64,000 bases of DNA from Agelaius tricolor (taxonomy: Eukaryota; Chordata; Aves; Passeriformes; Icteridae): contig JALJCS010000009.1 of NCBI GenBank assembly GCA_023055355.1, positions 46,654,501 to 46,718,500 of the forward strand. The letters run 5' to 3'. Position numbers and translations under genes: made by a program. Within the stretch, counting starts at the first letter, position 1; each line of letters starts with the position of its first letter. Of this stretch, positions 40,498 through 51,560 are shown piece by piece. The notes under the pieces were generated by a model. The model was not told where the DNA came from. It ran no database searches and was given only the letters and a program-made list of their open reading frames with translations.

Positions 40498-43400
40498 AAT
40501 GCTTCAACAAATCTAGCAATGCAAAAGAAAGGAAATGTTCCATTCCAGAAAAAGCACTCTTTGGATGCTGGAAAGGCAGGGGGTCAGGGAAAACCCTCTG
40601 CCCCACCTCTGGAGATTTATCTAACAACTCTGGAAACATCCAGTTTAGCACCTTAGGGTATCAAAACTACCTTCTGGATTTCAATACCAGCTCCACTGAG
40701 CAGAGCTTTGAACTTCACCATAAGTAAAGGCATGATTATTGCAGCAGTTACTTATTTATTTTTATTTTCTTTCCCAGAAAAATCAAAGAGCAGCTACAAA
40801 GCTACACGAGTTACAGGTATCTTATGGCACTAACTCAGGCTCTGTATAAAACTCCACAAACAGGACCGTGGTATTTGGTAACAGCTCTGTAGTGACCCAC
40901 ACTGGTGATAAAATCCAGAGCTCTGAAAACGAGAAAATGAACACCTGCATCTGTATTTCTAAACTTTCATCAAGTGGGGATTACAAGAACAAGAGCAATT
41001 ATAGACATTTTCCTGGAGGAAAACTCCTAAGTTCTCCAACAGAATCAAAAAGTAAGTATACTAATAGCAATTTACCTAACTCCAGCAGAGAATAATTTAA
41101 AATAAAAATTAAAACTAATTTGTACATCCTCCCAGCTGGGAATGAAAAATTTAAGTTCAGTTAGAACACACTCTTGATTTGCAAAGCTTTTGTGTAAACA
41201 ACTGTTAAACTTGGTGTGCCTATTATCTGTTTCATGCCTGCCCGTCTGGTGGTGCCTTTTTGCTGAAGCTGAGGGTACAGAAGAGTTCTGACCCATTTCT
41301 CTGTCCTGAGTGCTTTGCTGGGCAGCAAGTATGTTGTGTCCAAATTAACTGCAATAAGAATTAATTGCTGTGTCTAATTTGCACATCTCTGTGTTTCAAA
41401 CACCTGCTTTAAGTTTGCTATAGCCAATAGAGAGATTTTTTTTTCATTTTAATATACTATGCTGAAATAGCAGTAAGTCAAGAAAAAAGCCCAGTGACAA
41501 ACAATTAAGAAAATTAGTTATTCCACATGTTACAGTCTACTATCAAAAATGTTGCCAGAAAATTATGCATTTACCCAACTTCTCCTAGCTTTAAAACCAT
41601 CACACCATGGTGTGAATTTTAAAACATGTTTATTACTTGTCTAATGATACAGTTTAGGATTAAGCACAGAAGCCTTGAATACAACACAGCTGTATGAAAA
41701 ACAGTCCTCTAGCCCCCCATGACTCTGAGCTTGTTGAAACTAAATTTTAAAAGGCACCACATTCAGACTTCTAAACCTGCTTTTAACTTCTTCTGCAGAT
41801 AAACAGTCAATTGCAAGCCAGGGGCAGCAGCAGGAATAGTGCCACAAGAAATGAAGACTTACCCTGACCTAATGATACATGACATAGAGCAAAGTAAGAT
41901 TTAGAAAAAGCATTTCCCCCTTCTGATTCTATTGAAAAGTGCCCAGTATTGTCAGCCTTCCCCAAAATCACATGCAAGACTTGGGCAAAGATTTTGTTCC
42001 ATGTGCAAGCAGCACATTTTTCAAAACCACACCAAGAGCTGTCACTACTACAAAGGCACAGTAAATTGTCTTTAGCAATTTTAAGTGTTAACAGAGACCA
42101 GCTCAGATAAAGATGGTGCATTTAATTGTGTGGTTCTGCAAAGTTCTGAGATGGCAATCAATGCTCAAAAGATGAAACTGCAGCTTCAAATCCAGACTGA
42201 AAAGAGAGGGTGATTGGAACCTTCTTACTGTAAACCCAAAACAGGCACTGTTTGAAGCCAAGTACTGTAAGCAGATTTCCCATATTGATCTTTTGGTAGC
42301 TGTGCTCACAAGAAATTAATTTTATGCTAGATTGAGAGGTTACAAGAAGTTTCCTGTCTGCACAGTCAAAATATTATTGAAGCAATTCAGGTTGTCAGTA
42401 AAAGCTTAAACAAATTTGCTGATAATCCTGTTAATGACCTAGGTCAAGTGTTAACTGTTGTGGGTTATAAAACAGTGAAATTAAGGTGGCTGGTACCCTC
42501 AGGCAGGCAATATAGTTACAGAAGAGACCGAGGAGAAATTATTAAATTAAAGAACGACAGGACTCACTCGATTTCTTGATACCACAGGAATTATTCAGAA
42601 AGAGAATTGCATCCTTCTAAGAAAAAAGAAACGCAATCCTCAGCAAGCAGAGAATACCCAGCAGAGTGGAACAGGAGAACCTGTGGTTTCTGTGCACCTA
42701 CAGGGCTAAGCCTGCAAACTCTAAACTGGAAAAGTTGGATGTTAAATCTTCCTGACATTGTCCTGCCCCACAGAAAAGAGCACACACCTTTTACCAGCAA
42801 ACACAGATAAATCTGAGCTTCAGAGAACCTCCTTGTGTAGGGAAAATTTCTCACGAGCATGGCATAGAGTTTGAAAACAAACTCAGGGGAAAGTTTTACT
42901 TTTTATCCAGAAAAAATCCTAAATAAAATTTCTCTGGGATGAAGCAAATTAAGAAAATCTCAAGCTCTCCAAGAAAAAGACAAAAAAGGAAAGCATTGAG
43001 CACCACAAAGTGCAGTAAGACAGCAGTTTGTCTTCAGCCCCACTTTCATCCTTTTTCTTGCTTCATCCCATCCACTGCCACTGTAGTATTACCACCAACA
43101 GTCACCAGTTTTAATATTAATTACAAATGTTAAGTGAAGTTGGATTTAAAAAAAAAATATTATTTCAAGTCAAATAAATTCAGGAGCTATTTCTCTGCCC
43201 ACACTCTTGTTACGTGCCCACTGCAACATTTACATCCCCTAGAAGTTAGACTAAGCTACACAAACACACCAAAAATTAGTTCCATCCACTGTTAAAACAA
43301 TTTATGGGGAGAATTTCAACAGTAGCTTTAATATAAAATGTAAGGGAAAAGGTAGACATTTTTATCTACTTGCCTACATTAACAAATGCTGTCCAAAATA

Positions 43401-45447
43401 TATCTTTTTTTATTCTCAGTGGTGGAAAAAGGAAACTTTTCTAAATACTCCAGAGAAATTTAGAAACATCTATCTCTAGTTTTGGGAGGAAATTTATGAG
43501 AACAACACCAGAAATGTAAATGAAGTGGTTAGAAAAAGATTATTTAATAGAGAAAAACATCATCTTCTGACATGATTTAAAGCTGCACGCTAACACTTGT
43601 TCATCAGATTAGTGGGTCAGCAAATTATAAGAATTAAGATTTCTAAACTCATATGATCAATCCATATAATGTAAATAAATAAAAGTATTACCGAGCTTTC
43701 TTAAATGGGGGTTTAAAAAAAAACTAAAAAGCCCTTAAAAGTTGATCTCTTTTTTAAAAGAAAACTGACAGCATTCCTGTTTTTTAAAAGCATTACAAAA
43801 CACATACTTAAAAAAAAAAAGCCACTCAAAAGCAGGTTACTGTCCTGTAACTGCATTTTTACTGTTGTTTTCACTACCAATTTTGCAAATATTGCTCATC
43901 TTGTATGAGCTCTTGAAGCTGAGAAGAGAGAAGAGAGGCAGCATTTGCTGAAAGCTGACTTGGACAAGTGTACTTAACATGCATTCCGTATGATACCCAT
44001 ATTTTCCCTCCTTTCTCAATTCTCAGCGCCAGTGGCTCGAAACAAAGACACAAAAAGTGGGGGTTCTTTGCAAACTGGAACGCTCCAATATCTTTCTGGC
44101 ATAGTCACTCTCAGTTTGCAGAATGTGTCTCCACTGCCATGGAGGCAGAGCTGCTCCACTGACTGACACAACCACAACCCTTCCCTAAGAGGAATGGTTA
44201 TAAGACAACAGTAAACCCTACCCACACTCTTGCTTTCATTCCTGAAAATGATTTTTAAGAGATGACAATATTTACAAAATAGCTTCTATCTGGAGGTTTA
44301 AAAATGACTGTTGAAAGCACACTCATTAAAAAAATAAAAAAATCTATAAAGCACTGCATACAAAACAAATTTGCATAAAACATACAAACAGATGACATAC
44401 TGCTCCTCTTGTATAATGGTACTGTAATTATCTCTTAGCAATGAAACCAACTGAGTAAAGATTACCAGGGACTTGTGAAGTTTGCATCTTTCCTTAGTTA
44501 TTTTTTACTATACTTCTTTTTCCTTCCAGAAATCATGGAAAGTTGTTATCTCACTGCCTTATCGCATAAGCACACAGAATATCAGTAAGTACATCAGCAG
44601 TATTTGTAAGGGAGAAATAAATAATTGCTCTGACAGGTTTCAGAGCTTCTCTACACAACATCCAACTCAAGAAGGTGTGAGTTTTACATGGTTGTTAGGT
44701 ACTAAAAGTTCTTCACAACCTTTGCCCTCTAGATTTTACCCCAAAAAATAATTGCACTGGACAACCTGGTCATGCCGATTGCCTTCACTGCAAGCAAGCA
44801 AAAGCTCCATTTCTTTTTTTTTTTCCTTAATAGGGAAAGGACAGGAGTCTTTTAGGGGCTTTTATTCAAGTATATTTCAATCAGCTTCACAGTGTCTGGT
44901 TGTCACTATTTATTTTTTTCCCTGAACCTAGCATGGGTTTTCAGCAAATGTCATCTTAGGAATTAACACACCAAAAGAAAATAAACCACTCACTCTTTTT
45001 TTTTTTTTTTTCCGGGAAATTACAAACAGTCACATACACACACAAACACAACTTTAACGCGTTGATACACATTCGATACAAACAACGCGATCTGACACAA
45101 ACCCGCGAGGGAACCAGGAGGAGGTTTTACAGGGGAACAAGCTTCTTTTGCGGATTAATTAAAAGTTTTGAAAGGCAGGACCACTAGCGCAACCACCACC
45201 GCTGCAGACGAGAAAGGGCTCGGAGTTATCACCGGGCTGAGAGCGATCGGGGGCTGGGGCAGAGGCGGCTCGCCCCGGGCACCTGCCGGGGCTGCGGGTC
45301 CCGGGCCGCTGCCCCTTCCCCGCCCGCCGGTACCGCCTCGCCCGGGGCTGCGGCTCCGGCTGCCTATCGCTGCCGGAGGGCCGGGGTGGCACAGGCTGCG
45401 CTGCCCTCGCCAACTTCGCTCGGGGGAGCGTAGGGCGGCTGCCCGCG

Positions 45448-45489
45448 CATGCATCCATGCATCCATCCATCCATGCATCCATCCATCCC
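45448..45489. repeat. ATCC/ATGC tetranucleotide repeat
   Basis: GCATCCATGCATCCATCCAT-type repeat of about ten tetranucleotide units, in the first part of intron 1 and within the CpG island. Some units are ATGC rather than ATCC. Confidence 0.9.
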
Positions 45490-45725
45490 CCGCACGGCCG
45501 CACTGTGCCAGGGCGAGCACCGCGCTCCCACGGCGAGGAGCCGCTGCCGCGCGGGATCACCTTAACGGGGAACAGCGGGGCGGGGGAGGAATAACGAGGG
45601 GGGGGGGGAAACAACAAAAAAACCCCAAAATTAAAAAAATGAGGAAAAATAAATAGAGAAATGGGGGAATAGCGGAAAAAAAAGAACGAGGAGTAAACGG
45701 GTCACCCGGCCGTGGCGCGGCTCAC

Positions 45726-45855
45726 CTTCGTTGCCGGGGCGGGCGCTCAGACGGCCGGCAGCGCCGAGCGCGGCGCGGAGCAGCAGCAGCAGCAGCAGCG
45801 GGAGGAGCAGCAGCAGCGGCGGCGGCGGTGGCGGCAGGCGGCGGCGGCGGTCCAT
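45726..45855 (-). CDS. EPHA3: EPHA3 coding exon 1: signal peptide and first mature residues
   Basis: EPHA3 is a single-pass receptor tyrosine kinase at the plasma membrane that binds GPI-anchored ephrin-A ligands and acts in axon guidance and cell repulsion. Read on the minus strand, ATG at 45855 opens 43 codons plus one base. The peptide begins MDRRRRLPPPPPP, continues as a Leu-rich core of 13 residues with one Pro, then RAALGAAG, and ends in RPGNE. This is a secretory signal peptide with likely cleavage near residues 31-34. The exon stops at a GTGAGC donor (45725 downward), leaving a phase-1 G that completes Val with exon 2 to give NE-V-NLLDS, the Eph-A family junction. The ATG has a good context (G at -3, G at +4). 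As I recall, human EPHA3 also starts Met-Asp and has about 29 codons here, so this signal peptide is about 14 residues longer. The frame stays open upstream to 46251, so an extended N terminus cannot be fully excluded. The EPHA3 assignment rests on exon 2. Confidence 0.9.
45776..45852 (-). repeat. CTG/CCG trinucleotide runs inside the EPHA3 signal peptide
   Basis: On the plus strand this reads as CAG and CGG triplets with a few GAG/GTG interruptions. On the coding strand they give the Arg, Pro and Leu runs of the signal peptide. All runs are in frame, so unit gain or loss changes only the length of the hydrophobic core. Confidence 0.85.
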
Positions 45856-46010
45856 GTCGGCGGGGCAGAGCGCAGGCACAGCCGCATGTCTCCGCGCCGC
45901 ATGCCACCGCTCCGCGCCCGCTCCGCGCCGCCGCCACCGGCCCCGGCGCCGGGACCATGCCCCGCGCCCGCCTCCGCGCTGCGCCCGGGAGGGGCCGCCC
46001 CCGCCCGGCC

Positions 46011-46036
46011 CCGCCGCCGCCGCCGCCGCCGCCGCG
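46011..46036. repeat. CCG trinucleotide run in the EPHA3 5' region
   Basis: About eight consecutive CCG units on the plus strand (CGG on the gene's sense strand), roughly 155 bp before the start codon, probably in the 5' UTR or core promoter. Confidence 0.85.
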
Positions 46037-46125
46037 CAGCCCCCGCCCCGCTCCGCGCCCCGCCCAGCGCTCCGCCCCGCCTGCCCACGGCGGAGCCTGC
46101 CCACAGCCCGCGGAGATGCCCCGCT

Positions 46126-46305
46126 AGCCCCGGGAGATAACCCCGAGCCTGCCCCCAGCCCCGGGAGATAACCCCGAGCCCGCCCGAAGCCCGCGGAGAT
46201 ACCCCGGAGTCCGCCACAAGTCCCGGGAGATAACCCCGAGCCTGCCCTCACGCCCGGGAGGTGCCCCCGAGCCCGCCCTCACGCCCGGGAGGTGCCCCGT
46301 CACAC
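46126..46305. repeat. 31-bp GC-rich minisatellite upstream of EPHA3
   Basis: The core GGAGAT or GGAGGT recurs at 46133, 46164, 46195, 46226, 46257 and 46288, exactly 31 bp apart each time, within a unit of the form CCCGGGAGATAACCCCGAG followed by CCTGCCCTCA-like sequence. There are about six copies; a degenerate half copy with a shorter 21-bp spacing precedes it at 46112. The last two copies share GGAGGTGCCCC instead of GGAGATAACCCC, so the array has internal subfamilies. On the EPHA3 sense strand each unit supplies runs of G. Confidence 0.93.
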
Positions 46306-48098
46306 GGAGCAGGGCTCGGCAGTAGGGCTGGGTGACACGAGTCACGTAACTCGGGAGCCTCGGGTGGGTGTTGCAGGCAGCTACGAGCCGGTCGTGTCCA
46401 ATTACCGGGCTCTCCCGGGAGGAATGCAGCGGCAAAGCAGCGGTAAAAGCTCGGGAGTTTCAGCTGCAGCCGTGCAGAGCAAACGCCAATTCCATCGTTC
46501 GTCCCTTGGCTGCCCGCGGTGACAGCCCGCACCACGAGGGGCCACAAGTCGGGCCCCAAGAGCAGGCTGGCTCTGCCATCCCTAAAGCAAACTGGAGCAG
46601 GGGGCTCCACCCGAGAGCTGCTTCTGTAGGAGTGTGTAGCTCTACTCTAGAAGTTGCCGTGTGAAATGAGTCTTTTTTCTTCATACGTGCACCTTTCCTT
46701 CAGCCCTTGCCGCCCGTCAGAGGCCCCAGAGTACCTGTCAGAGCACAGAGCAGAGAAACAGAGCTGCTATTCTGCTGCTCTCAGGGGGAATCGCTGCAGA
46801 GCAGCGCTTCCCAAGCTGCCCCTTCTGCAGATCGTTTTTTTAGAATATGGACAACTTCCTTCCCAAGTGACTCGTCTTAGGTCTCCAGAGCCACCCAGCA
46901 TGGTTCTGTGGAAAATGGGAAATAATACTGAGGTCAAATAAATATTTCACTCCAAACCAAAGCTATGCATCCTCATAGTACAGAGACTAGCTCAGAATGC
47001 ATGTGCTGTGTGCACATGCAGCAAGCAACAGGATGGGAGGAGAGGAGCCTCTGGCAACAGATGTGGAACTACGTCTGAGAATCAACATCAAAAACCTCTG
47101 ATAGCAGAGAAACGGATCCCCAGTGTTTCTCAAACCAGTGTGGCAAACATCTGAACAGCCTCCTTCTTCATTGTCCTGGTGTCCTCAGGGTCACCAGTGC
47201 CAGCAGGACAGCTGGGAACTGCTGCCTGCAGCACCTGAGCTCCAGGCTCATCAAACAACACAGAATCACCAGCTTGCTTCAGCAGTGATGCAGCTTCCCT
47301 GCAGCAGAAGAGGAGGTGTGGACTGGTTGCAAGCCAGGACCTGTGCCAAGGTCCCTCCTGCACAGCATTGGCACCCCTCAAGCATCTGGTTTAGCTCTGT
47401 GCTGCACTGAAGGGGTTGGATATGTGTGGAAACCAAAGCAGAGCAGAGACAAAGCTGTGAGAAGTCATCTCAGACAGGTTCCTGATTCAGGAGAGCACAG
47501 GGGAGGACATGAGCACTGAAAATTAACATGATATTAATCTCCTTTCCTGTTTCCAGGCTTGATTATTCAATCAACTAAATTAAAGAATCATCATATTTAA
47601 TACAATTTGTTTCATGTCTCCAACCCTTCCTTTCACTCATATTTACCATCTACCCTGTTTCCTCTGTGGTCAACTTCCAAAAGATGGAAAAAATGCCCAG
47701 AGCTCTTGAGCAGGAAATTTGCAAGGGCAGAGGGAGGAGCAGGGTGCTCTGGTCATGCAGTTAACCATGTATGGCCCAGAGAAAAACGTCTCCTGTCCTC
47801 CTTTATCCTTCTCAAGTCTCATTTGACCACACCTTTCCATTCATTGGACAAAAATGTTTTTCCATAGCAAGAGGACCAGAAATTCACATTTCTCAAAATA
47901 TAACTTTCCCTATTATTAAAAACATTTTTGCTTTAGTTTGAAGTGGTTTTTTTGCCAACATTTTCCTCAGCTTTTTTTATAACACACAACGTTTTTTCAT
48001 TGAGTTCTATCATACAACAGAGATACATCCTTAAAACCCTACTAAGTTCTCAGGACTACTAGTTCTGAAGCTGCATCTTTCTTTCATGATTTCAGATC

Positions 48099-48120
48099 TT
48101 TTTTTTTTTTTTTTTTTTTT
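48099..48120. repeat. Poly(T) tract of 22
   Basis: Uninterrupted T run in the EPHA3 5' flank. Confidence 0.9.
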
Positions 48121-49471
48121 AAGGTATGAGAAAAAGGTGAAAGAAAAAGGGTAAAGAAGGAACAAATATGGGGGGTGGGGAGTGGGGAAGAACAAAAATG
48201 GCAATCAACCCCAAACCCAATAAACTTCTGTTTTCAGTTAGTGGAAAAAAAAATATTTCCAAAGAAGGGAATTTTTGAAGTTACTCATAGCGATCACTTT
48301 CCAAATTTGTAAATATCTCAGCATCAGTGAACTCATCTCATATAGGAAGAAAAGTATAATTATCAACACAATCCATATAATACAAATTTTAGTATCAAAC
48401 TTTCCAGAAAGAAAACCTCCCAAGTGAAAAAATGAATAGCAGAAATACTTGGAAAAATTTGAAACAAAGAATACATTTTTTAAAAACCTCACTAAAAAAC
48501 CCCCACAAACCTGGGAAAATTCTCAGCAGGAAAGAAAGATTAAATTCATTACAAATTTCTCACTAGGCTTTTTTCTCTGTGACGCACGTTGTGTTAGTTT
48601 TGTGCAAATTGCATGTTTACTCTATTAAGAGTAATTTTCTGTGAGCTTAAAGGGCACCTTTGAAGAAAGAAAATAGCCTCTAGTGGCATTTCTACATAAC
48701 CAGAGTGCACATGGTAATATCTTTGCCCTAGCATCCATAAAATCCTTCTGGAGAAACACATAACTATGATTTATGATTTTCTGCCAAGCCTGGGCTTTAA
48801 TTTCTTTAATATATTGGAGATCAAAATCCTTACTAAACACAAATTTTATCTCTTATATTTTTCTTTTGTAAACAGGGAGGTGACACATTCTGTGATTGTA
48901 TAATGGAAAAAAGAAATCATAACACATGGGCAGAATGCTCTGGATCCCACGTTTGCATACTAAATAGGAAAACAACTTTCTGCCTAATGAAAAAATGCTA
49001 CAGATTATTAGGAATAGCCACAGAAGTGATCAATCAATTTATCCAATGGACTGGGCCACAGCCTGCTTCCAAGAAGCTTTTTAATGTTTATGGCTCTTGA
49101 GTGGCATCGTTTAATTAATTGAATGACATGAAACTTCTAATCTTAGAGATTTAAAGTATTTTGCTTGAAAACAAACAAAAAGAATTAATGACAGGTTCAC
49201 TACTCACAAAGAAAGGTGGCTGGACAATCCCCCATTTATTCAGGGAGGAGGCAGAACAATGGTCCCCAAGTGATGCCTCGCCTGTGCCTCCATGGGATTG
49301 TTGGGAGGCGTGAGAACATTTCCCCCTCAATTTCTGGGATTTATTTATGCAGGTTCTTGTTTGTGATGTGGATGCACCTCCCTTCACACAGACCTGCAGT
49401 GACAGAACTTTTCCACTTAAATCATAACAGGGACAGCTTTTTCCAGTAATCAGTTAGGCTTCCAAATAACA

Positions 49472-49557
49472 GTATATATACATACATATATATATATACA
49501 TATATATATATATGTATATGTAAATATGTATGTATATATATTTTTTTATATATATGC
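49472..49557. repeat. TA/TATG dinucleotide microsatellite
   Basis: About 85 bp of TA repeats broken by CATA and GTATG units and a short T run, giving a strongly self-complementary stretch. Confidence 0.92.
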
Positions 49558-51472
49558 ATCTGTTTTAGTATTAACTATTTAGTGTTCACGTAAAAAATAT
49601 TATAGATGGAAGCATTGCTGCTTGATGGAAGCAATGCTTGAGTTCATCCTAAATCTGACAATGAGCCACGCTTGGAGATGGTGACCAAGGAAGAAAAACT
49701 CTCCCATGAGCCACCAAGTAGATTTCCTTGGTTTAAATATTCTTTGGGAGAGATTTTACAGCATAACTCAAAGGTCTCCTAATGCACAGTGTCGCCCTGA
49801 AAATGCAAGCAGATGAGGAAATGCAGGATGTGGAAGAGTAAAAGGCAGGATGCAATAAAAACAAATGATAATGAAGTGTGAAAAGTTACTTTAAATAAGT
49901 CATGTAAAGCTAAGCTAAAGCCCTTTCCAATCAATACTTACATAATAATTATGTGAAAATCCAGACAAATGGATTAACTAGGCAGCATAAAAAACTCAGC
50001 TTTGAGCAGCAACAAAGCTGAACTTGTAATTATGAAACAACTGCACACCAATCCCATAATGAAAAAAAGTGTGGAGATGGAAAAGGGTAGAAAAGCAAAA
50101 TGCAAATGCATTTGAGCTGCAAGTTTTCCCCATAAAGTCTGAATCATCTGTTAAACATGCAATAAAAAGGTGACAGTCCAAGCACTTAGACTGAATTTAC
50201 CTATCTGTAAACAAAAATCTATAGAAGCCATAAAAGAAAAGCTTCACCAGCGTTACTGCCAGTTTTCAGAGAAAAGCAACATTTATGTGCAGGAGAGAGT
50301 ATTGCTATCATGAAAGAGCTTGCCAAATTTTAGCTCTAGGATGGAGCACTTACAGTAGAAATACATGAATCCTGTAAAACCAGACTGTATTATGGAGACA
50401 CTGGCAGACCTCCAATAAGGTGCCTAATGATAAGTTTGATCCGTTTGTTTTTCTTCTTGCAGGTTACAAAGAATGTTCAGAAATTTCTTTTGTGAGGAAA
50501 AAAAAACCCAACCAAGAAATGAAATTATTTATTCTCATGTATTTCAACTCACTGACTTTTTTTTTTTCCAGAAGAAAGTGCAAGGCAGGGTTGGACAAAA
50601 AATAGGCAGACACATTTTAAAATAAATATGACAGTATTTGTAATACCAGGGATCAACATCCAATCTGGGGAATGCACTTGGAGAGCACATGGGCAAAATT
50701 CTGTAATCTGACTGAGCTGGATTGGAAGAATTCCCTTGTCTTTGCAGAGCCAGGCTTGCACACTGACAGCAAAATAGGTCGTCTATTTTTGCCAGCTAAA
50801 AGACAGAGAGAAACACTCATGGCCAACTGCAATTTTAAACAGCAGAATGCAAACACTCTGAAGAGTCTGTGTTCACAACATGTGAGAACTCCTTAACAGT
50901 TTCATTTCCACAGGGGACTTTTTTTTTTTTTTTTTGCCTCAGTAAAGAATACCTGAGATTCTGCAAATGATTGAGGTACTTCTGTATTTTCTGATTATTT
51001 ACTATTTTTTTCTCAAATCACCTCACCTCCTCCCTGGTAGTCAAAGTTTTCTCCTCTTCTATCCCATGGAACTGGCACCATGACTTCTGTCCATATCCAG
51101 GGTCTATCCCCATCAGGGGATAGAATAAGATGGGGAAAAGACCATAAAGTGGAATTATCTTAGAACCCTCAGCTTCACATCCAGCATCAAAGCATGGAAT
51201 CATTTCATACTAATAATGTACATATTTCATTCATAATTATTGCTCATAATAGCAAGGTGGGTATTTGATTGCATGTGGTACATATGGTTACTAATTCCCA
51301 ACTAAATGCTTCCAGCGAAGAGGAAAATCAGATTTCAAAAGGGGACAACCATGTTCCAAAGACTTGTTCCCAATTCTGCTGCCTGCATGGAGACAGAAAG
51401 TTCCTGTTTGTTTCAAAACTGCTTCCTTCAGGACTTTGGGGAGAGCTTGGGAACTGAGGACAGCACCGTATG

Positions 51473-51560
51473 TAATAATTAGCTATAATTAGCTATTAGC
51501 TATTTAATAGCTATATAATTAGCTGTTTGCTATATAAGAATTAGCTATCAGCTATATAGG
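51473..51560. repeat. AGCTAT-based tandem repeat
   Basis: AATTAGCTAT, TTAGCTAT, ATAGCTAT and similar units recur about eight times in 88 bp with variable spacing. Each AGCT is itself palindromic, so the tract can fold or act as clustered sites. Confidence 0.85.

Larger units (their letters stand above)
45058..46560. promoter_or_regulatory. EPHA3: CpG-island promoter of EPHA3
   Basis: A sharp rise in GC and CpG content sits around exon 1 in otherwise AT-rich DNA. Upstream of the start codon are several GC boxes (CCCCGCCC type at 46041-46049, 46058-46065 and 46075-46081) and a CCG run at 46011-46036. No TATA box is evident near exon 1, which fits a dispersed, CpG-island type promoter. The transcription start cannot be placed from sequence; between about 45900 and 46150 is my inference. 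The far side contains the 31-bp minisatellite. Its symmetry would also allow divergent (plus-strand) transcription, but no plus-strand exon is visible. Confidence 0.85.

Noticed and set aside
45159..46251. Many overlapping Pro/Arg/Ala-rich frames in the EPHA3 promoter island
   Set aside because: Only the minus-strand frame containing the signal peptide and a matching donor is supported; the others are shadows of CpG-rich DNA and the minisatellite.
49472..49557. TA-rich palindromic stretch as a possible origin or hairpin RNA
   Set aside because: A simple dinucleotide microsatellite explains it.
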